Shown here: positions 34,874 to 45,222 of the stretch, in pieces | How positions within the stretch are numbered: the stretch's first letter is position 1 | How the letters are laid out: every line of letters begins with the position of its first letter | Source of the DNA: Flavivirga aquimarina | GTDB lineage: Bacteria; Bacteroidota; Bacteroidia; Flavobacteriales; Flavobacteriaceae | Direction: 5' to 3' | Assembly (NCBI RefSeq): GCF_030540835.1 | Contig: NZ_JAUOEK010000184.1 | Coordinates: 310,001 to 374,000, forward strand | DNA length: 64,000 nt | Made by a program: the position numbers and the translations under genes | Notes under the pieces: model-generated | What the model saw: the letters and a program-made list of their open reading frames with translations, nothing else | Database searches by the model: none | What the model was told of the DNA's origin: nothing

Positions 34874-36427
34874 ATGAAAGTTTATTTTATAATTATTCTA
34901 TGGCTTCAATCTGCCTTATTATTTAGCCAATCTACTATTGGATCTAATGGTTTCCAATTTAAAACTTTTAACACAGATATCAATACTGAATTCTCAGAGA
35001 TTGGAACTGGTTTTTTTAAAGGTAAATTAATCATAGTATCTTCTAAAAAAATTGGTGACTTAGCCAAAATCGACCCTAAGACCAACGAAGCATACAAAGA
35101 ACTCTATTGTTTAGACACTTTAGGTAATGGTGCTCTTGGTGAGCCCATGTTATTTTCAAGAATTTTGAATACAAATAACAGTGAAGATCAAGTTTCTTTC
35201 TCGCCAGATCAAAATACGATATATTACTCCAGAAGTAATAAGGAAAATTCTTTAGAGTTTAAACTTTATAGAGCTACTCTAGAAAAAGATTCTCATGGTA
35301 ATTGGATTAACGAAACGTTATTACATTTTAACAGCGAAAATGTATCAATAGAAAACCCCTTTGTTAACTCTAAAGGAAATAAGTTATATTTTTCTGCTAA
35401 CATGCCTGATGCTATTGGTGGTTATGACATATATGTTTCTGATATTAATCCTGATGGAACATTAAGTAACCCTAAAAATTTAGGGGGGAAAATAAATACA
35501 GCTTTTGATGATAAGTACCCGTATATTTATACAGATGAGGATGAAGTGTCTTTGTTCTTTGCTTCAAAAGGTCATGAGAGTTTAGGAGGATTCGATCTTT
35601 TTTCTAGTAAAATTTCCAACAACACCTACCATACCCCTAAAAACCTTGGGAATACTATTAATACAGAATACGATGAGATTGCTTATTTTAATGCTAATAA
35701 AAAAACAGGATATTTTTCATCGAATAGAAAAGGAGGAAACAGCTTTGATATTTATTACTTTACTTCTAATAATATCAGGCAAACTATTGAAGGTAAGATT
35801 TTAGATTTTAACACCAAAGCTATACTGCCAGGTACCACTGTTACCTTAAAAGATAAAAACCAAAAAGAGATAGATCAATTAATAAGTGATAAAGATGGTG
35901 CTTATAAGTTTGATGTTGCACCATTAGAATCTTACACAATTACAACTAAAAAAAGTGGCTTCAATGATGGTACATTTTATTTTACAGCGAATAAAAACGA
36001 AGAAACAACCTATAATAAAGATTTAGAAATAACCACTATAGACCCTGTAATCGCAGAAGTAAATAATGAGCTTAGAATTGTCGTTGAAAATATATTCTTT
36101 GATTTTGCAAAACATAATATAAAAGAAGCATCGCATACTACCTTAAATGAAATAATAACAGTACTTAACAAACATCCTGAAATAAAATTAGCAATCAATG
36201 CTCATACCGATAATATAGGGACTGATGCTTTTAACTTATACCTATCTGAAAAACGTGCTGAATCAACTTTAAATTATTTAATTAAGAATGGCATTGCAAA
36301 AAACAGACTCGTACCTAAAGGTTATGGAGAAGGAAAGCCTTTAATTGATTGTAAAAATCTTTGTTCAAAAAAAGATATGCAAACTAATAGGCGTGTTGAA
36401 TTTGTAATTATAAATAATACTCCATAA
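34874..36427 (+). CDS. OmpA-family protein with PD40 repeats, first of a tandem pair
   Basis: Protein of 517 residues with a signal peptide ending LLFSQ (about residue 19). Residues 30-300 contain PD40/WD40-like beta-propeller segments (EDQVSFSPDQNTIYYSRSNKEN, GGYDIYVSDINPDGTLSNPKNLG). Residues about 305-390 are a carboxypeptidase-regulatory-like domain. Residues about 395-517 are the OmpA peptidoglycan-binding domain (IVVENIFFDFAKHNIKEAS, NAHTDNIGTDAFNLYLSEKRAESTLNYL, NRRVEFVII). It probably anchors the outer membrane to peptidoglycan. Closely similar throughout to the next gene, so a tandem duplication. Confidence 0.88.
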   Translation: MKVYFIIILWLQSALLFSQSTIGSNGFQFKTFNTDINTEFSEIGTGFFKGKLIIVSSKKIGDLAKIDPKTNEAYKELYCLDTLGNGALGEPMLFSRILNTNNSEDQVSFSPDQNTIYYSRSNKENSLEFKLYRATLEKDSHGNWINETLLHFNSENVSIENPFVNSKGNKLYFSANMPDAIGGYDIYVSDINPDGTLSNPKNLGGKINTAFDDKYPYIYTDEDEVSLFFASKGHESLGGFDLFSSKISNNTYHTPKNLGNTINTEYDEIAYFNANKKTGYFSSNRKGGNSFDIYYFTSNNIRQTIEGKILDFNTKAILPGTTVTLKDKNQKEIDQLISDKDGAYKFDVAPLESYTITTKKSGFNDGTFYFTANKNEETTYNKDLEITTIDPVIAEVNNELRIVVENIFFDFAKHNIKEASHTTLNEIITVLNKHPEIKLAINAHTDNIGTDAFNLYLSEKRAESTLNYLIKNGIAKNRLVPKGYGEGKPLIDCKNLCSKKDMQTNRRVEFVIINNTP

Positions 36428-36744
36428 AACAACTTAATTAGAATAATAAATAACGAACTCCTTTAGATTAGCTTTTTAAAAAAAAAGGTTGAATTTCATC
36501 ATTTTCTAAAAGGATACTCATAAGAATATCAACTCTAAAATTTATAGCGTATTAATTCCTAATATTTTAATTTAACACACAATAAATTCAATTACAATCT
36601 AAAAACATTTTTTTACCAAAACTTTCAATAAAGTAATTAGTTAACGAATTTAATAGCGATTTATCTAAGAAATTTTTTCAAAGCTTAGGTTCTGGTTTAT
36701 ATTTATCTTCTAATTAATTTTAATCTCCCAAAACCCTCAAAAAG
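36428..36744. other. intergenic region between the OmpA paralogues
   Basis: 317 AT-rich bases with no frame, RNA or strong hairpin recognised. TATATTTA (36698-36705) is one base from the TAnnTTTG box and may be the promoter of the second paralogue. Confidence 0.3.
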
Positions 36745-38349
36745 ATGAAAGCTAAACTGTGTTTTTTCATTTTCCTTATTTCTAATATTGTACTTAGTCA
36801 AGGACCATCTAATTTAATAGCATCAAATAATTTTTCATTAAAAAACAATTCAAAAACATCATCAAGTTCCATTGATGCTAACGGATTTGAATTTGATCTT
36901 TTAGATGCTGGTGTTAATTCTAAATATTCTGAAATTGGTTCAGGTTTTTTTAGAAATAAGCTTATTATGGTTTCCTCAAAAAAAATTGGTGGTTTAGCAA
37001 AAATAGATCCAAATACGAATGAGGCATATAAAGAATTATTCTGTTTAGATATTAGTAAAAATGGTTCGTTAAGCTCACCGTTATTATTTTCCAGAATACT
37101 AAATACAAACGATAGCGAAGACCAATTAACGTTCTCTCCAGACCAAAAAACAATATATTATACCAGAAGTAGCAGAGAGAATTCTCTGGAATATAAATTG
37201 TACAAAGCTATTTTAGAAGAAGACTCACATGGTAATTGGATTAACGAAGAGCTTTTAAGCATTAACAAAGAACATGTTTCAATTGAAAACCCTTTTATGA
37301 GTCCGAAAGGCGATAAACTTTACTTTTCATCAAACATGCCAGAATCTATTGGTGGTTACGACATTTATGTTTCAAATGTACTTGCTGATGGATCTTTAAG
37401 CACTCCTGAAAACTTAGGAAGCTCTATCAATACAGCTTCAGATGAAAAATATCCATCACTTTCTATGGATGCTAAATATTTATATTTTTCTTCAAAAGGA
37501 CATAATAACATAGGTGGTTTTGATCTTTTTACAAGTAAAATTTTAAGTAGCGGTTATAAAGCTCCAAGAAATATGGGAAATACCATTAATACACCTTACG
37601 ATGAAGTTGCTTATTTCTTAGCTGCTAAAAATAAAGGGTATGTATCTTCAAACAGACCTAACGGAAAAGGTGGTTTCGATATTTATACTGCAACTAACGA
37701 TGAAATTATTCAAACAATAAAAGGCAAGGTACTAGATTTAGAAACCAAAATTAAGTTACCTAATACTTTAGTGATTTTAAAAGACGAGGAAGGCAACGAA
37801 ATTTCAAGACAACTAACTAAAGAGGATGCCACTTATAACTTTAATGTTATTCCTTTTGAGTCGTACAGTATTACAACTCAAAAAGATGGATTTAAAGAAG
37901 GTGATTTTAAATTTATAGCTACCAGAGGTTACCACACCTCTTATAATAAAGATTTAGATTTACTTACCACCAAACCTGTTATTGCAAAAGTTGATGACGA
38001 GTTAAGAATAGTTTTGGAAAATATTTATTTTGACTTTAACAAATGGCGCGTAAAAGAAGAATCTTTTATTTCTTTAAACAAAATTATTAAAGTACTAAAG
38101 GAACACCCGGAAATGAATTTAGTTATAAATGCTCATACAGATAATAAAGGTAGAGATTCTTATAATTTAAACTTATCTAAAAAACGTGCAGCGTCTGCCG
38201 TAACTTATTTAATAAATAATGGTATTAGTAAAAACAGATTACAATCTAAAGGCTACGGTGAAACGAAGCCAAAAATTGACTGTAACAATACTTGTACCGA
38301 TGAAGATTTACAGGCTAACAGACGTGTGGAATTTGTAATTTTAGAATAG
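36745..38349 (+). CDS. OmpA-family protein with PD40 repeats, second of a tandem pair
   Basis: Protein of 534 residues with a signal peptide ending IVLSQ, then the same architecture as the preceding gene: PD40 segments (EDQLTFSPDQKTIYYTRSS, GGYDIYVSNVLADGSLSTPENLG, GGFDLFTSKI), a CarboxypepD_reg-like domain (IIQTIKGKVLDLETKIKLPNT), and OmpA (LENIYFDFNKWRVKEES, NAHTDNKGRDSYNLNLSKKRAASAVTYL). It carries about 20 extra residues after the signal peptide (serine- and asparagine-rich). OmpA/PD40 proteins of this kind are often near T9SS PorE homologues, but no T9SS neighbour is visible directly here. Confidence 0.88.
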   Translation: MKAKLCFFIFLISNIVLSQGPSNLIASNNFSLKNNSKTSSSSIDANGFEFDLLDAGVNSKYSEIGSGFFRNKLIMVSSKKIGGLAKIDPNTNEAYKELFCLDISKNGSLSSPLLFSRILNTNDSEDQLTFSPDQKTIYYTRSSRENSLEYKLYKAILEEDSHGNWINEELLSINKEHVSIENPFMSPKGDKLYFSSNMPESIGGYDIYVSNVLADGSLSTPENLGSSINTASDEKYPSLSMDAKYLYFSSKGHNNIGGFDLFTSKILSSGYKAPRNMGNTINTPYDEVAYFLAAKNKGYVSSNRPNGKGGFDIYTATNDEIIQTIKGKVLDLETKIKLPNTLVILKDEEGNEISRQLTKEDATYNFNVIPFESYSITTQKDGFKEGDFKFIATRGYHTSYNKDLDLLTTKPVIAKVDDELRIVLENIYFDFNKWRVKEESFISLNKIIKVLKEHPEMNLVINAHTDNKGRDSYNLNLSKKRAASAVTYLINNGISKNRLQSKGYGETKPKIDCNNTCTDEDLQANRRVEFVILE

Positions 38350-38536
38350 AGAAGATGTCTTTAATTCCGATTAAATACAACAGTAAAAGTTTTTAAACGA
38401 GTATTTTGTCTCATCGTCTAAAAGGTTTAAAAAACCTTTGTGAGCTCTTTAATTAAGTATACTTTTAACGAAGTTTTTAAAAGCACTATGAAAATTTATC
38501 CATAATGTCATTTATTAATTATCATCCATAAAAATA

Positions 38537-38566
38537 AAAAACCACGCTAATTAAAGCGTGGTTTTT
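38537..38566. terminator. bidirectional terminator between ompA-like gene and clpX
   Basis: A stem of at least 8 bp with A/T extensions (core 38541-38548 with 38555-38562), A-run on the left and T-run on the right, serving both converging genes. Confidence 0.8.
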
Positions 38567-38591
38567 TTATATACTCTTTTTACTTTATTTT

Positions 38592-39824
38592 TTATGAAAC
38601 TGCTTTTAGTTTCTTCAAAGTAGTTTTCGTTAATTTATCCTCGGCATACACTTTGGTTACATTTAACTTCTTCTCGTTACTACTAGGTAACTCAAACATG
38701 GCATCTGTTAATATTTCTTCACAAAGTGAACGTAAACCTCTTGCTCCTAATTTATACTCTATAGCCTTATTTACAATAAAATCTAAAGCTCCATCTGTTA
38801 TGCTGAAATCAATGTCATCCATAGCAAATAACTTCTTGTATTGCTTAATAATGGCATTCTTAGGCTCGGTTAAAATGGCTCTTAAAGTATCTGCATCTAA
38901 AGGATCCATATAAGTAAGCACAGGTAAACGACCAATAATTTCTGGAATTAATCCGAAGTCTTTTAAATCTTTCGGAATGATATATTGTAATAAATGGTCT
39001 TGGTCTACAACCTCATCAGACATAGAAGCGCTATAGCCTACTGCCTGCATATTTAAACGTTTAGAGATAACACGGTCAATACCATCAAAGGCACCACCAG
39101 CGATAAACAAAATGTTTTCTGTATTAACTTCAATAAATTTTTGATCTGGGTGCTTACGTCCTCCTTTGGGTGGTACATTAACAACAGTACCTTCTAAAAG
39201 TTTTAATAATGCTTGTTGCACGCCTTCTCCAGAAACATCTCTAGTAATGGATGGGTTATCACTTTTACGAGCTATTTTATCAATCTCGTCAATAAAAACA
39301 ATACCTTTTTCTGCTTTTTCTAAATTATAATCAGCTGCTTGTAATAAACGTGTTAAAATACTTTCTACATCTTCACCAACATAACCTGCTTCCGTTAAAA
39401 CTGTGGCGTCGACAATAGCCAATGGCACATTTAACATTCTGGCAATAGTTTTTGCCATTAAGGTTTTCCCTGTACCTGTTTGCCCTACCATAATGATATT
39501 ACTTTTTTGAATATCTATATCATCTTTAGAAGGAGGTTGTAATAAACGCTTATAATGATTATAAACAGCCACAGACATCACCTTTTTAGTCATGCCTTGC
39601 CCAATAATATATTCATCAAGAAATTCCTTAATCTGCTGAGGCTTTCGAAGTTTTAACTCGGCAGATAAATCGCTGCTATCATTTTGCTTAGATTCTTCAA
39701 TTACAATACCATGCGCTTGCTCTATACATCTGTCACATATATGAGCATCTAGTCCTGCTATTAACAAATTCGTTTCTGGCTTTTTTCTTCCACAAAACGA
39801 ACATTCTAATTCTTCTTTTGCCAT
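38592..39824 (-). CDS. clpX: ATP-dependent Clp protease ATP-binding subunit ClpX
   Basis: AAA+ unfoldase of 410 residues that feeds ClpP. Zinc-binding domain [10 protein letters not shown]...CDRC (9-33), Walker [14 protein letters not shown], pore loop GYVGED, Walker [18 protein letters not shown] for the RKH loop, sensor 2 in [11 protein letters not shown]. The ClpP-contacting IGF-loop position reads QAVGYSAS, which is Bacteroidota-like, not the enterobacterial IGFGA. Downstream of clpP with a 76-base gap, same strand. Confidence 0.97.
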   Translation of the reverse strand: MAKEELECSFCGRKKPETNLLIAGLDAHICDRCIEQAHGIVIEESKQNDSSDLSAELKLRKPQQIKEFLDEYIIGQGMTKKVMSVAVYNHYKRLLQPPSKDDIDIQKSNIIMVGQTGTGKTLMAKTIARMLNVPLAIVDATVLTEAGYVGEDVESILTRLLQAADYNLEKAEKGIVFIDEIDKIARKSDNPSITRDVSGEGVQQALLKLLEGTVVNVPPKGGRKHPDQKFIEVNTENILFIAGGAFDGIDRVISKRLNMQAVGYSASMSDEVVDQDHLLQYIIPKDLKDFGLIPEIIGRLPVLTYMDPLDADTLRAILTEPKNAIIKQYKKLFAMDDIDFSITDGALDFIVNKAIEYKLGARGLRSLCEEILTDAMFELPSSNEKKLNVTKVYAEDKLTKTTLKKLKAVS

Positions 39825-39900
39825 TAATCTATCTTTCTTTTAGGATGTTAATTATTGTAACATCTCCTTTATACATTAATTAAAATTACAAATTTTTTAT

Positions 39901-40575
39901 TTAATTACGAGATAAAATCTCATCAATCATACCATATTCCTTAGCTTTATCTGCTTTCATCCAATAATCTCGATCACTGTCTTGATATACTTTGTCGTAT
40001 TCTTGTCCTGAATGCTTACTTATAATGTTATAAAGTTCTTCTTTTAAAATCAATATCTCTCTGGCAGTAATTTCAATATCACTTGCCTGTCCTTGTGCAC
40101 CTCCTAATGGTTGATGTATCATAACCCGCGAATGTGTTAAACCACTACGCTTTCCTTTTTCACCAGCACATAATAAAACGGCTCCCATAGAGGCTGCCAT
40201 ACCAGTACAAATAGTTGCAACATCTGGCTTTATAAACTGCATCGTATCATAAATTCCTAAGCCAGCATAAACGCTTCCTCCAGGAGAATTAATATAAATT
40301 TGAATATCCTTTGAAGCATCTACACTTTCTAAAAACAGTAGTTGTGCTTGTATAATATTCGCAACCTGATCATTAATAGCCGTACCCATAAAAATAATAC
40401 GGTCCATCATTAAACGAGAAAACACATCCATTGCAACAGCATTCATTTGACGTTCTTCTATAATGTTTGGAGTTAACCCTGTTGGATACATACTACTAAC
40501 AATTTTATTGTAATATGTACTACTAACACCTTGATCTTTTACAGCGAATTTTTCAAATTCTTTTGCGTAATCCAT
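39901..40575 (-). CDS. clpP: ATP-dependent Clp protease proteolytic subunit
   Basis: Serine protease of 224 residues. Catalytic Ser in CTGMAASMGAVLLCAGEKGKR, His in HSRVMIHQPLGGAQGQASDIEI, Asp near YQDSDRDYWMKADKA. The N-terminus has about 20 extra residues before the mature start, compatible with propeptide processing. Lies between tig and clpX in the conserved tig-clpP-clpX order. Confidence 0.97.
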   Translation of the reverse strand: MDYAKEFEKFAVKDQGVSSTYYNKIVSSMYPTGLTPNIIEERQMNAVAMDVFSRLMMDRIIFMGTAINDQVANIIQAQLLFLESVDASKDIQIYINSPGGSVYAGLGIYDTMQFIKPDVATICTGMAASMGAVLLCAGEKGKRSGLTHSRVMIHQPLGGAQGQASDIEITAREILILKEELYNIISKHSGQEYDKVYQDSDRDYWMKADKAKEYGMIDEILSRN

Positions 40576-40667
40576 AGTCTTTTTTAATATTTAATTTTGA
40601 TTATTTGCCTGATTTATATTTACATGACAAAAAATCTATTTAAAAATTCTTTCTTTTTAAGAAAAAA

Positions 40668-40694
40668 CGCTTAAACCTTTTTTAGATTTAAGCG
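40668..40694 (-). terminator. terminator after tig
   Basis: Eight-bp arms (40668-40675 and 40687-40694); on the minus strand six U residues follow (40667-40662). It separates tig from clpP transcription. Confidence 0.75.
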
Positions 40695-40720
40695 CTTAAA
40701 TATAAGGAATTATTATTTAC

Positions 40721-42049
40721 TTATTTATCTCCGTAAACTTCTTTAACAAACTTTTCGTAACTTAATTCTTTAACCTTGATATTTGCTTTTTCTTTGTAAA
40801 CAGTTAATAATTTTTGGCTAATTAACTGCTCTGAAATTCTACGAGCCTCATCTTGATTTGATAATACTCGTGCAGCAATATCGTCTAACTCTTTATCTGA
40901 AGGATTCATTTGACCAAATTGAGCCATTTGCCCTTTAATCATTTCTCTTGCATGGTCTTTTATATCGTCCATCGTTACCTGAACATCATGATCGGTAATA
41001 AGTTTTCCTTCAATTAACTGATAACGTAAGCTTTTTTCTGATTTTTCGTACTCTTCTCTAGCTTGTGCCTCGTCCATTTCTTTTTCACCAGCAGTCTGCA
41101 TCCACTTTGTTAAAAATTCGGCAGGTAAATCAAACTTTGTGTTTTCAACTAAATATTCAGTAACATCGTTTAAAAGCTTCTGGTCTGCTTGTTGTACAAA
41201 TTGTTTTTCGGCATCTTCTTTTATCTTAGCTTTTAATTCTGTAACCGTAGTAACAGTATCTTTTCCAAAAAGTTTATCGAATAACTCCTGATCTAAATCT
41301 GCTAACTCACGTTCATTTATTTCTGTGATGGTGAAATTTACTTCAATATCTAAACCATGAACCTCATCATGTCCTAATTTTAAGGCATGCATTAATTCAT
41401 GTTCATCATCATAAAGCCCTTTAGTTTTTAAAGTGATTACATCTCCTGCCTTAGCACCTATAAATAATTTTTCGGTTGATTTCCCTTTAAATTTATCTAA
41501 CGTTAAAGTGACTGTATTATCAATTTCTTTTTCTTCGTTTTTATAAACTCCGGTAATTTCACTGTCTTTTACAACAGCATCTTGAGAAACTAACTTCCCG
41601 TATTGTTTTTGAATACGCTCAATCTGTTCATCAATCATTTTATCATCAGCAATAATATTATATTGTGTGATTGCTTTTTTACCTTTTAAGTTTACTTCAA
41701 ATTCTGGTGCCAAACCTAATTCGAATTCAAAAGAAAATCCATCGGCATCCCAGTTTATTTCATCTTGCGGTCTTGGCAAAGGTTGCCCTAATACGTCTAG
41801 TTTTTCTTCAGTAAGGTATTTGTTTAAAGCATCTTGTAATAACTTATTAACCTCATCTACCAAAACAGCTTTTCCGTATTGCTTTTTAACCATTCCCATT
41901 GGCACATGTCCCTTTCTAAATCCAGGGATATTTGCTGTTTTACGATAGTCTGCTAAGATTTTTTCAACTTTATCACTATAGTCTTCTTTAGCGATATCTA
42001 CTTTTACAACAGCATTTAATGCATCAACGTTTTCTCTTGTAATATTCAT
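40721..42049 (-). CDS. tig: trigger factor
   Basis: Ribosome-associated chaperone of 442 residues. The N-terminal ribosome-binding signature is present as GFRKGHVPMGMVKKQYG (44-60). The PPIase-like middle domain is reduced and divergent, as usual in Bacteroidota, and the C-terminal helical arms (about 265-420) are rich in Glu and Lys. Heads the tig-clpP-clpX chain. Has a model promoter at 42135-42165. Confidence 0.93.
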   Translation of the reverse strand: MNITRENVDALNAVVKVDIAKEDYSDKVEKILADYRKTANIPGFRKGHVPMGMVKKQYGKAVLVDEVNKLLQDALNKYLTEEKLDVLGQPLPRPQDEINWDADGFSFEFELGLAPEFEVNLKGKKAITQYNIIADDKMIDEQIERIQKQYGKLVSQDAVVKDSEITGVYKNEEKEIDNTVTLTLDKFKGKSTEKLFIGAKAGDVITLKTKGLYDDEHELMHALKLGHDEVHGLDIEVNFTITEINERELADLDQELFDKLFGKDTVTTVTELKAKIKEDAEKQFVQQADQKLLNDVTEYLVENTKFDLPAEFLTKWMQTAGEKEMDEAQAREEYEKSEKSLRYQLIEGKLITDHDVQVTMDDIKDHAREMIKGQMAQFGQMNPSDKELDDIAARVLSNQDEARRISEQLISQKLLTVYKEKANIKVKELSYEKFVKEVYGDK

Positions 42050-42134
42050 TTTAAACTATATAAAGCCTTTTATGAGGCATTTAACAATAAAGTCTTTAAA
42101 AAAACTAAAAACTTACGTAACCAAAATTGGGATG

Positions 42135-42165
42135 CAAAAATATAATATTTTTACATCCTAGCAAA
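42135..42165 (-). promoter_or_regulatory. tig promoter, perfect Bacteroidota consensus
   Basis: On the minus strand TTTG (42162-42165), exactly 19 bases, then TATTTTTG (42135-42142). Both boxes are exact. The start codon is about 85 bases downstream. Confidence 0.8.
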
Positions 42166-42279
42166 GTTTTTAACAGCTTGATTTTATGTGATCTTATTTA
42201 TTGATTTTCAAAGGTTACATGTAATCCGCTATTAAAATATTTAGTTAAAAAAACTAACGATATAGGAGTTCTTTTAAAA

Positions 42280-42627
42280 CTATTTTTTATCGTCTTTTAA
42301 GAGAGCGTGTAGTACGGATTGTGAAACCGAAAGTAAGATACTAAACAACACTGCAATCCAAATACTGCTCACTGAAAAACCATCAATTAAGTTATCGGCC
42401 AATAGAATAATTAAAGCATTAATTATTAATAAAAACAGGCCTAAAGTAACTATGGTTATTGGTAACGTTAGAATGATTAAAACGGGTTTTACAAATAGGT
42501 TTAGTACAGACAGCACAATAGCTACAATTAAAGCTGTTATGTAACTATCTACATGAATGCCATTTAAAAAGTATGCTATTACAAATACCGCTATAGCATT
42601 TAATAAAAGTTTGGTTATGAGTTTCAT
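42280..42627 (-). CDS. small membrane protein of the phage-holin-4 (YvlD) family
   Basis: Four hydrophobic helices fill 115 residues (about 5-24, 28-50, 54-78 and 85-108), ending in a charged tail, LLKDDKK. The FLNGIHVDSYITALIVAIVLSVLNLFVKPVLIILTLPITIVTLGLF pattern is that of the YvlD/holin-4-superfamily, widespread in bacteria and not phage-borne here. Function unknown. Confidence 0.85.
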   Translation of the reverse strand: MKLITKLLLNAIAVFVIAYFLNGIHVDSYITALIVAIVLSVLNLFVKPVLIILTLPITIVTLGLFLLIINALIILLADNLIDGFSVSSIWIAVLFSILLSVSQSVLHALLKDDKK

Positions 42628-42749
42628 TCTGTTATGTTTATTTGCTTTTACCTATTAGACTTAATTGGTATAGAAATGTTTCAATAGCAGTCGAAATTTT
42701 TTATTACACGTATTTCGTTCCCTTTAGGTTTAGTTAAATTTACAAAAAT

Positions 42750-43514
42750 TCATCCAACAAACTGTGTAACAGCTTCAAAAAAGTCTTTAGGGTTTTCGGC
42801 ATGCAACCAATGCCCCGAATTGGAAATAGTAACAATTTCAGCTTTTGGAAAATGATTAGAAATTATTCTTTCATCTTCTACTCCAATATATTCCGATCTA
42901 TCACCTCTTAAAAACAAAGTCTCTTTTTCGAACTTGGCATAGGTTGGCAACGCTTCCCCTATTTCACCAACTTCTTCTTTTAAAACTTTTAAATTTATAC
43001 GTAGTGCTAATTTACCTTTTTCAATCCAGTACAGATTTTTTAGTAGAAATTGACGTGTTCCAAAATCTGACACATAATTACTCAATAATTTATCTGCTTC
43101 ACCTCTACTTTTAATAAGATTAAAATCTAATGCATCTAAACCTTCTAAAATAGCATCATGATGAATTGGATAAAAGCGCGGTGAAATATCTGCTACAATT
43201 AATTTGGAAACTATTTCTGGGTACAGGGTTGCAAATAACATGGCTGTTTTTCCTCCCATAGAATGTCCCAACAATACAATATTGGTAAGATTATGTGTAT
43301 CGCAATAGTGCTTTAAATCTTCTGCAAGTACTTCATAACTAAAATGGTCGTCCCAAAAACTACGTCCATGATTACGTTGATCTACCAGATGAACCTGAAA
43401 ATCTTGCTCACTAAATTGGCGCCCCAATGTTTTCCAATTATCACTCATGCCTAAAAAGCCATGAAGAATAACAAATGGTTGGCCTTCTCCTATTATATTT
43501 GAATGTAATCCCAT
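42750..43514 (-). CDS. alpha/beta hydrolase (YbfF-like esterase)
   Basis: Alpha/beta-fold hydrolase of 254 residues. Nucleophile elbow GHSMGGKTAM (Ser about 86), oxyanion HGFLGMSDNW (17-26), acid in FLRGDRSEYI, His in NSGHWLHAENP. The DQRNHGRSFW motif is typical of YbfF-like esterases. No signal peptide, so cytosolic. Lies just downstream of pdxJ, with 131 bases between. Substrate unknown. Confidence 0.88.
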   Translation of the reverse strand: MGLHSNIIGEGQPFVILHGFLGMSDNWKTLGRQFSEQDFQVHLVDQRNHGRSFWDDHFSYEVLAEDLKHYCDTHNLTNIVLLGHSMGGKTAMLFATLYPEIVSKLIVADISPRFYPIHHDAILEGLDALDFNLIKSRGEADKLLSNYVSDFGTRQFLLKNLYWIEKGKLALRINLKVLKEEVGEIGEALPTYAKFEKETLFLRGDRSEYIGVEDERIISNHFPKAEIVTISNSGHWLHAENPKDFFEAVTQFVG

Positions 43515-43645
43515 AAGCCTCCCTTAATCCCTCCAAATGAGGGAAATTATTGCGTGATCACTCACCTATTTTTAAATATTATTTTAAAATCTATCTGTTT
43601 AATTCTGTAATGTTTTCGGCAGAGTTTCTTTCCCTTTGGGAAAGA

Positions 43646-44368
43646 TTAAGATTGGGCTCTCAACTTGCGTAAATACATTTGTATAACATTCTCGACTCCT
43701 AAATACAAACTTTCTGCTATTAAAGCATGCCCGATGGAAACTTCTAGTAATCCCGGAATATTCTTCTTAAAAAACGCAATATTATCTAGAGACAAATCGT
43801 GCCCTGCATTAATACCTAGTCCTAAATTATTAGCTAATTCGGCGCTTTCTACATATGGTGTTACAGCATCTTTGTTACTCAAACCATATTGGTGAGCAAA
43901 AGCTTCTGTATAAAGTTCAATCCTATCTGTTCCAGTAGCTTTAGCTCCTTCTATTTGTTCTAAAACAGGGTCTACAAAAATAGACGTCCTAATCCCGTTT
44001 TGCTGAAATTCCTTAATAACATCAACTAAAAAATCTTTATGTTTTATAGTATCCCAACCGGCATTACTTGTAATAGCATCAACAGCATCTGGCACTAACG
44101 TAACCTGTGTTGGTTTTACATTTAAAACCAGTTCTACAAAAGAATCTATAGGATTTCCTTCAATATTATATTCGGTATATACTTCCGGTTTTAAATCTCG
44201 CGCATCCTGATAACGTATATGGCGTTCATCTGGCCTTGGGTGAATTGTGACTCCCTCTGCACCAAACCGTTGCACATCTTTTGCAAACTGAACCACATTA
44301 GGCACATCGCCGCCTCTTGAATTCCTTAAAGTTGCTATCTTATTAATATTTACACTTAACTTTGTCAT
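43646..44368 (-). CDS. pdxJ: pyridoxine 5-phosphate synthase
   Basis: Condenses 1-deoxyxylulose 5-phosphate with aminoacetone phosphate, the last ring-forming step of DXP-dependent vitamin B6 synthesis. TIM barrel of 240 residues: LSVNINKIATLRNSRGGD, GAEGVTIHPRPDERHIRYQDA (with catalytic His and Arg), VTLVPDAVDAITSNAGWD, INAGHDLSLDNIAFF and VSIGHALIAESLYLG. The family residues are all visible. PLP made here is used by the aminotransferase at 18807, among others. Confidence 0.96.
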   Translation of the reverse strand: MTKLSVNINKIATLRNSRGGDVPNVVQFAKDVQRFGAEGVTIHPRPDERHIRYQDARDLKPEVYTEYNIEGNPIDSFVELVLNVKPTQVTLVPDAVDAITSNAGWDTIKHKDFLVDVIKEFQQNGIRTSIFVDPVLEQIEGAKATGTDRIELYTEAFAHQYGLSNKDAVTPYVESAELANNLGLGINAGHDLSLDNIAFFKKNIPGLLEVSIGHALIAESLYLGVENVIQMYLRKLRAQS

Positions 44369-44562
44369 GTGTTTATTTTAAAAATAAAACTTTTTCTTAC
44401 TTCGTAACCAAACTATGAAGTTCAAAAAAGTCTTTGTCTAAATTCAAAACTCTTAATTTTCGCTTCAAAGCAAAAAGTTTAAATGAGTTCTGCAAAAATA
44501 CAAAGTAGAAAAAGCTTAAATACTATTTTTTTAATTAATTTGCATACTTATAAAGCAGGGCC

Positions 44563-45222
44563 ATGAAACTTTCAGAATATATTATAAATGATATAAAACC
44601 ATTGAATATAGATAGCAAGGTAAATGATTTACAATTGTTATTTAATCAATTAACCTATTCTCATATCCCTATAAAAGATGAGAATGGCACTTTTTTAGGC
44701 ACTTTTTTTGAGACTGATGCACATTGTTTTGAAAGTGACAAACCTATTCGCGAACACCTGTATTCTATTGAAAAATTTTTTGTTAGAAATAATACGCTCT
44801 GGCTAGATGTATTGGAGGCTTTTGCACAAAATTCGGCTAACATTATGCCCGTTCTAGATGAAAAAAACAATTATTTAGGATATTATGAATTAAATGATAT
44901 TATTAGTCTTTTTAATGAATCGCCTTTCTTTTTTGAAGCCGGCGGTGTTTTGGTCATTGAAAAAGGTATTAATGATTACTCATTTAGTGAGATAAGTCAA
45001 ATAGTAGAATCTAATAACGGTAAGCTTTTAGGTGCTTTTGTTTCGAAAATTAAAAATGATGTTGTACAGGTTACTCTTAAAATAGGCAACACTGGACTTA
45101 ATGAAATTATTCAAACCTTTCGAAGATATAGTTACAATATTATATCTGGGCATGAAGAAGATAGCTATATTGAAAGCCTTAAAGATCGATCGGATTACCT
45201 GAACAAGTACTTAAATATGTAA
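44563..45222 (+). CDS. CBS-domain protein
   Basis: Protein of 219 residues with two CBS motifs (about 1-60: PLNIDSKVNDLQLLFNQLTYSHIPIKDENGTFLG; about 65-115: FVRNNTLWLDVLEAFAQNSANIMPVLDEKNNYLGYYELNDI). The C-terminal part (about 125-205) resembles an ACT-like regulatory domain (VLVIEKGINDYSFSEISQIVESNNGKLLGAFVSK). CBS modules bind adenosine nucleotides, so it may sense nucleotide levels. It precedes nadK, a placing conserved in flavobacteria. Target unknown. Confidence 0.82.
   Translation: MKLSEYIINDIKPLNIDSKVNDLQLLFNQLTYSHIPIKDENGTFLGTFFETDAHCFESDKPIREHLYSIEKFFVRNNTLWLDVLEAFAQNSANIMPVLDEKNNYLGYYELNDIISLFNESPFFFEAGGVLVIEKGINDYSFSEISQIVESNNGKLLGAFVSKIKNDVVQVTLKIGNTGLNEIIQTFRRYSYNIISGHEEDSYIESLKDRSDYLNKYLNM

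Noticed and set aside
42280-42627. Phage holin as evidence of a prophage
   Set aside because: The family name is historical; no phage genes are nearby.
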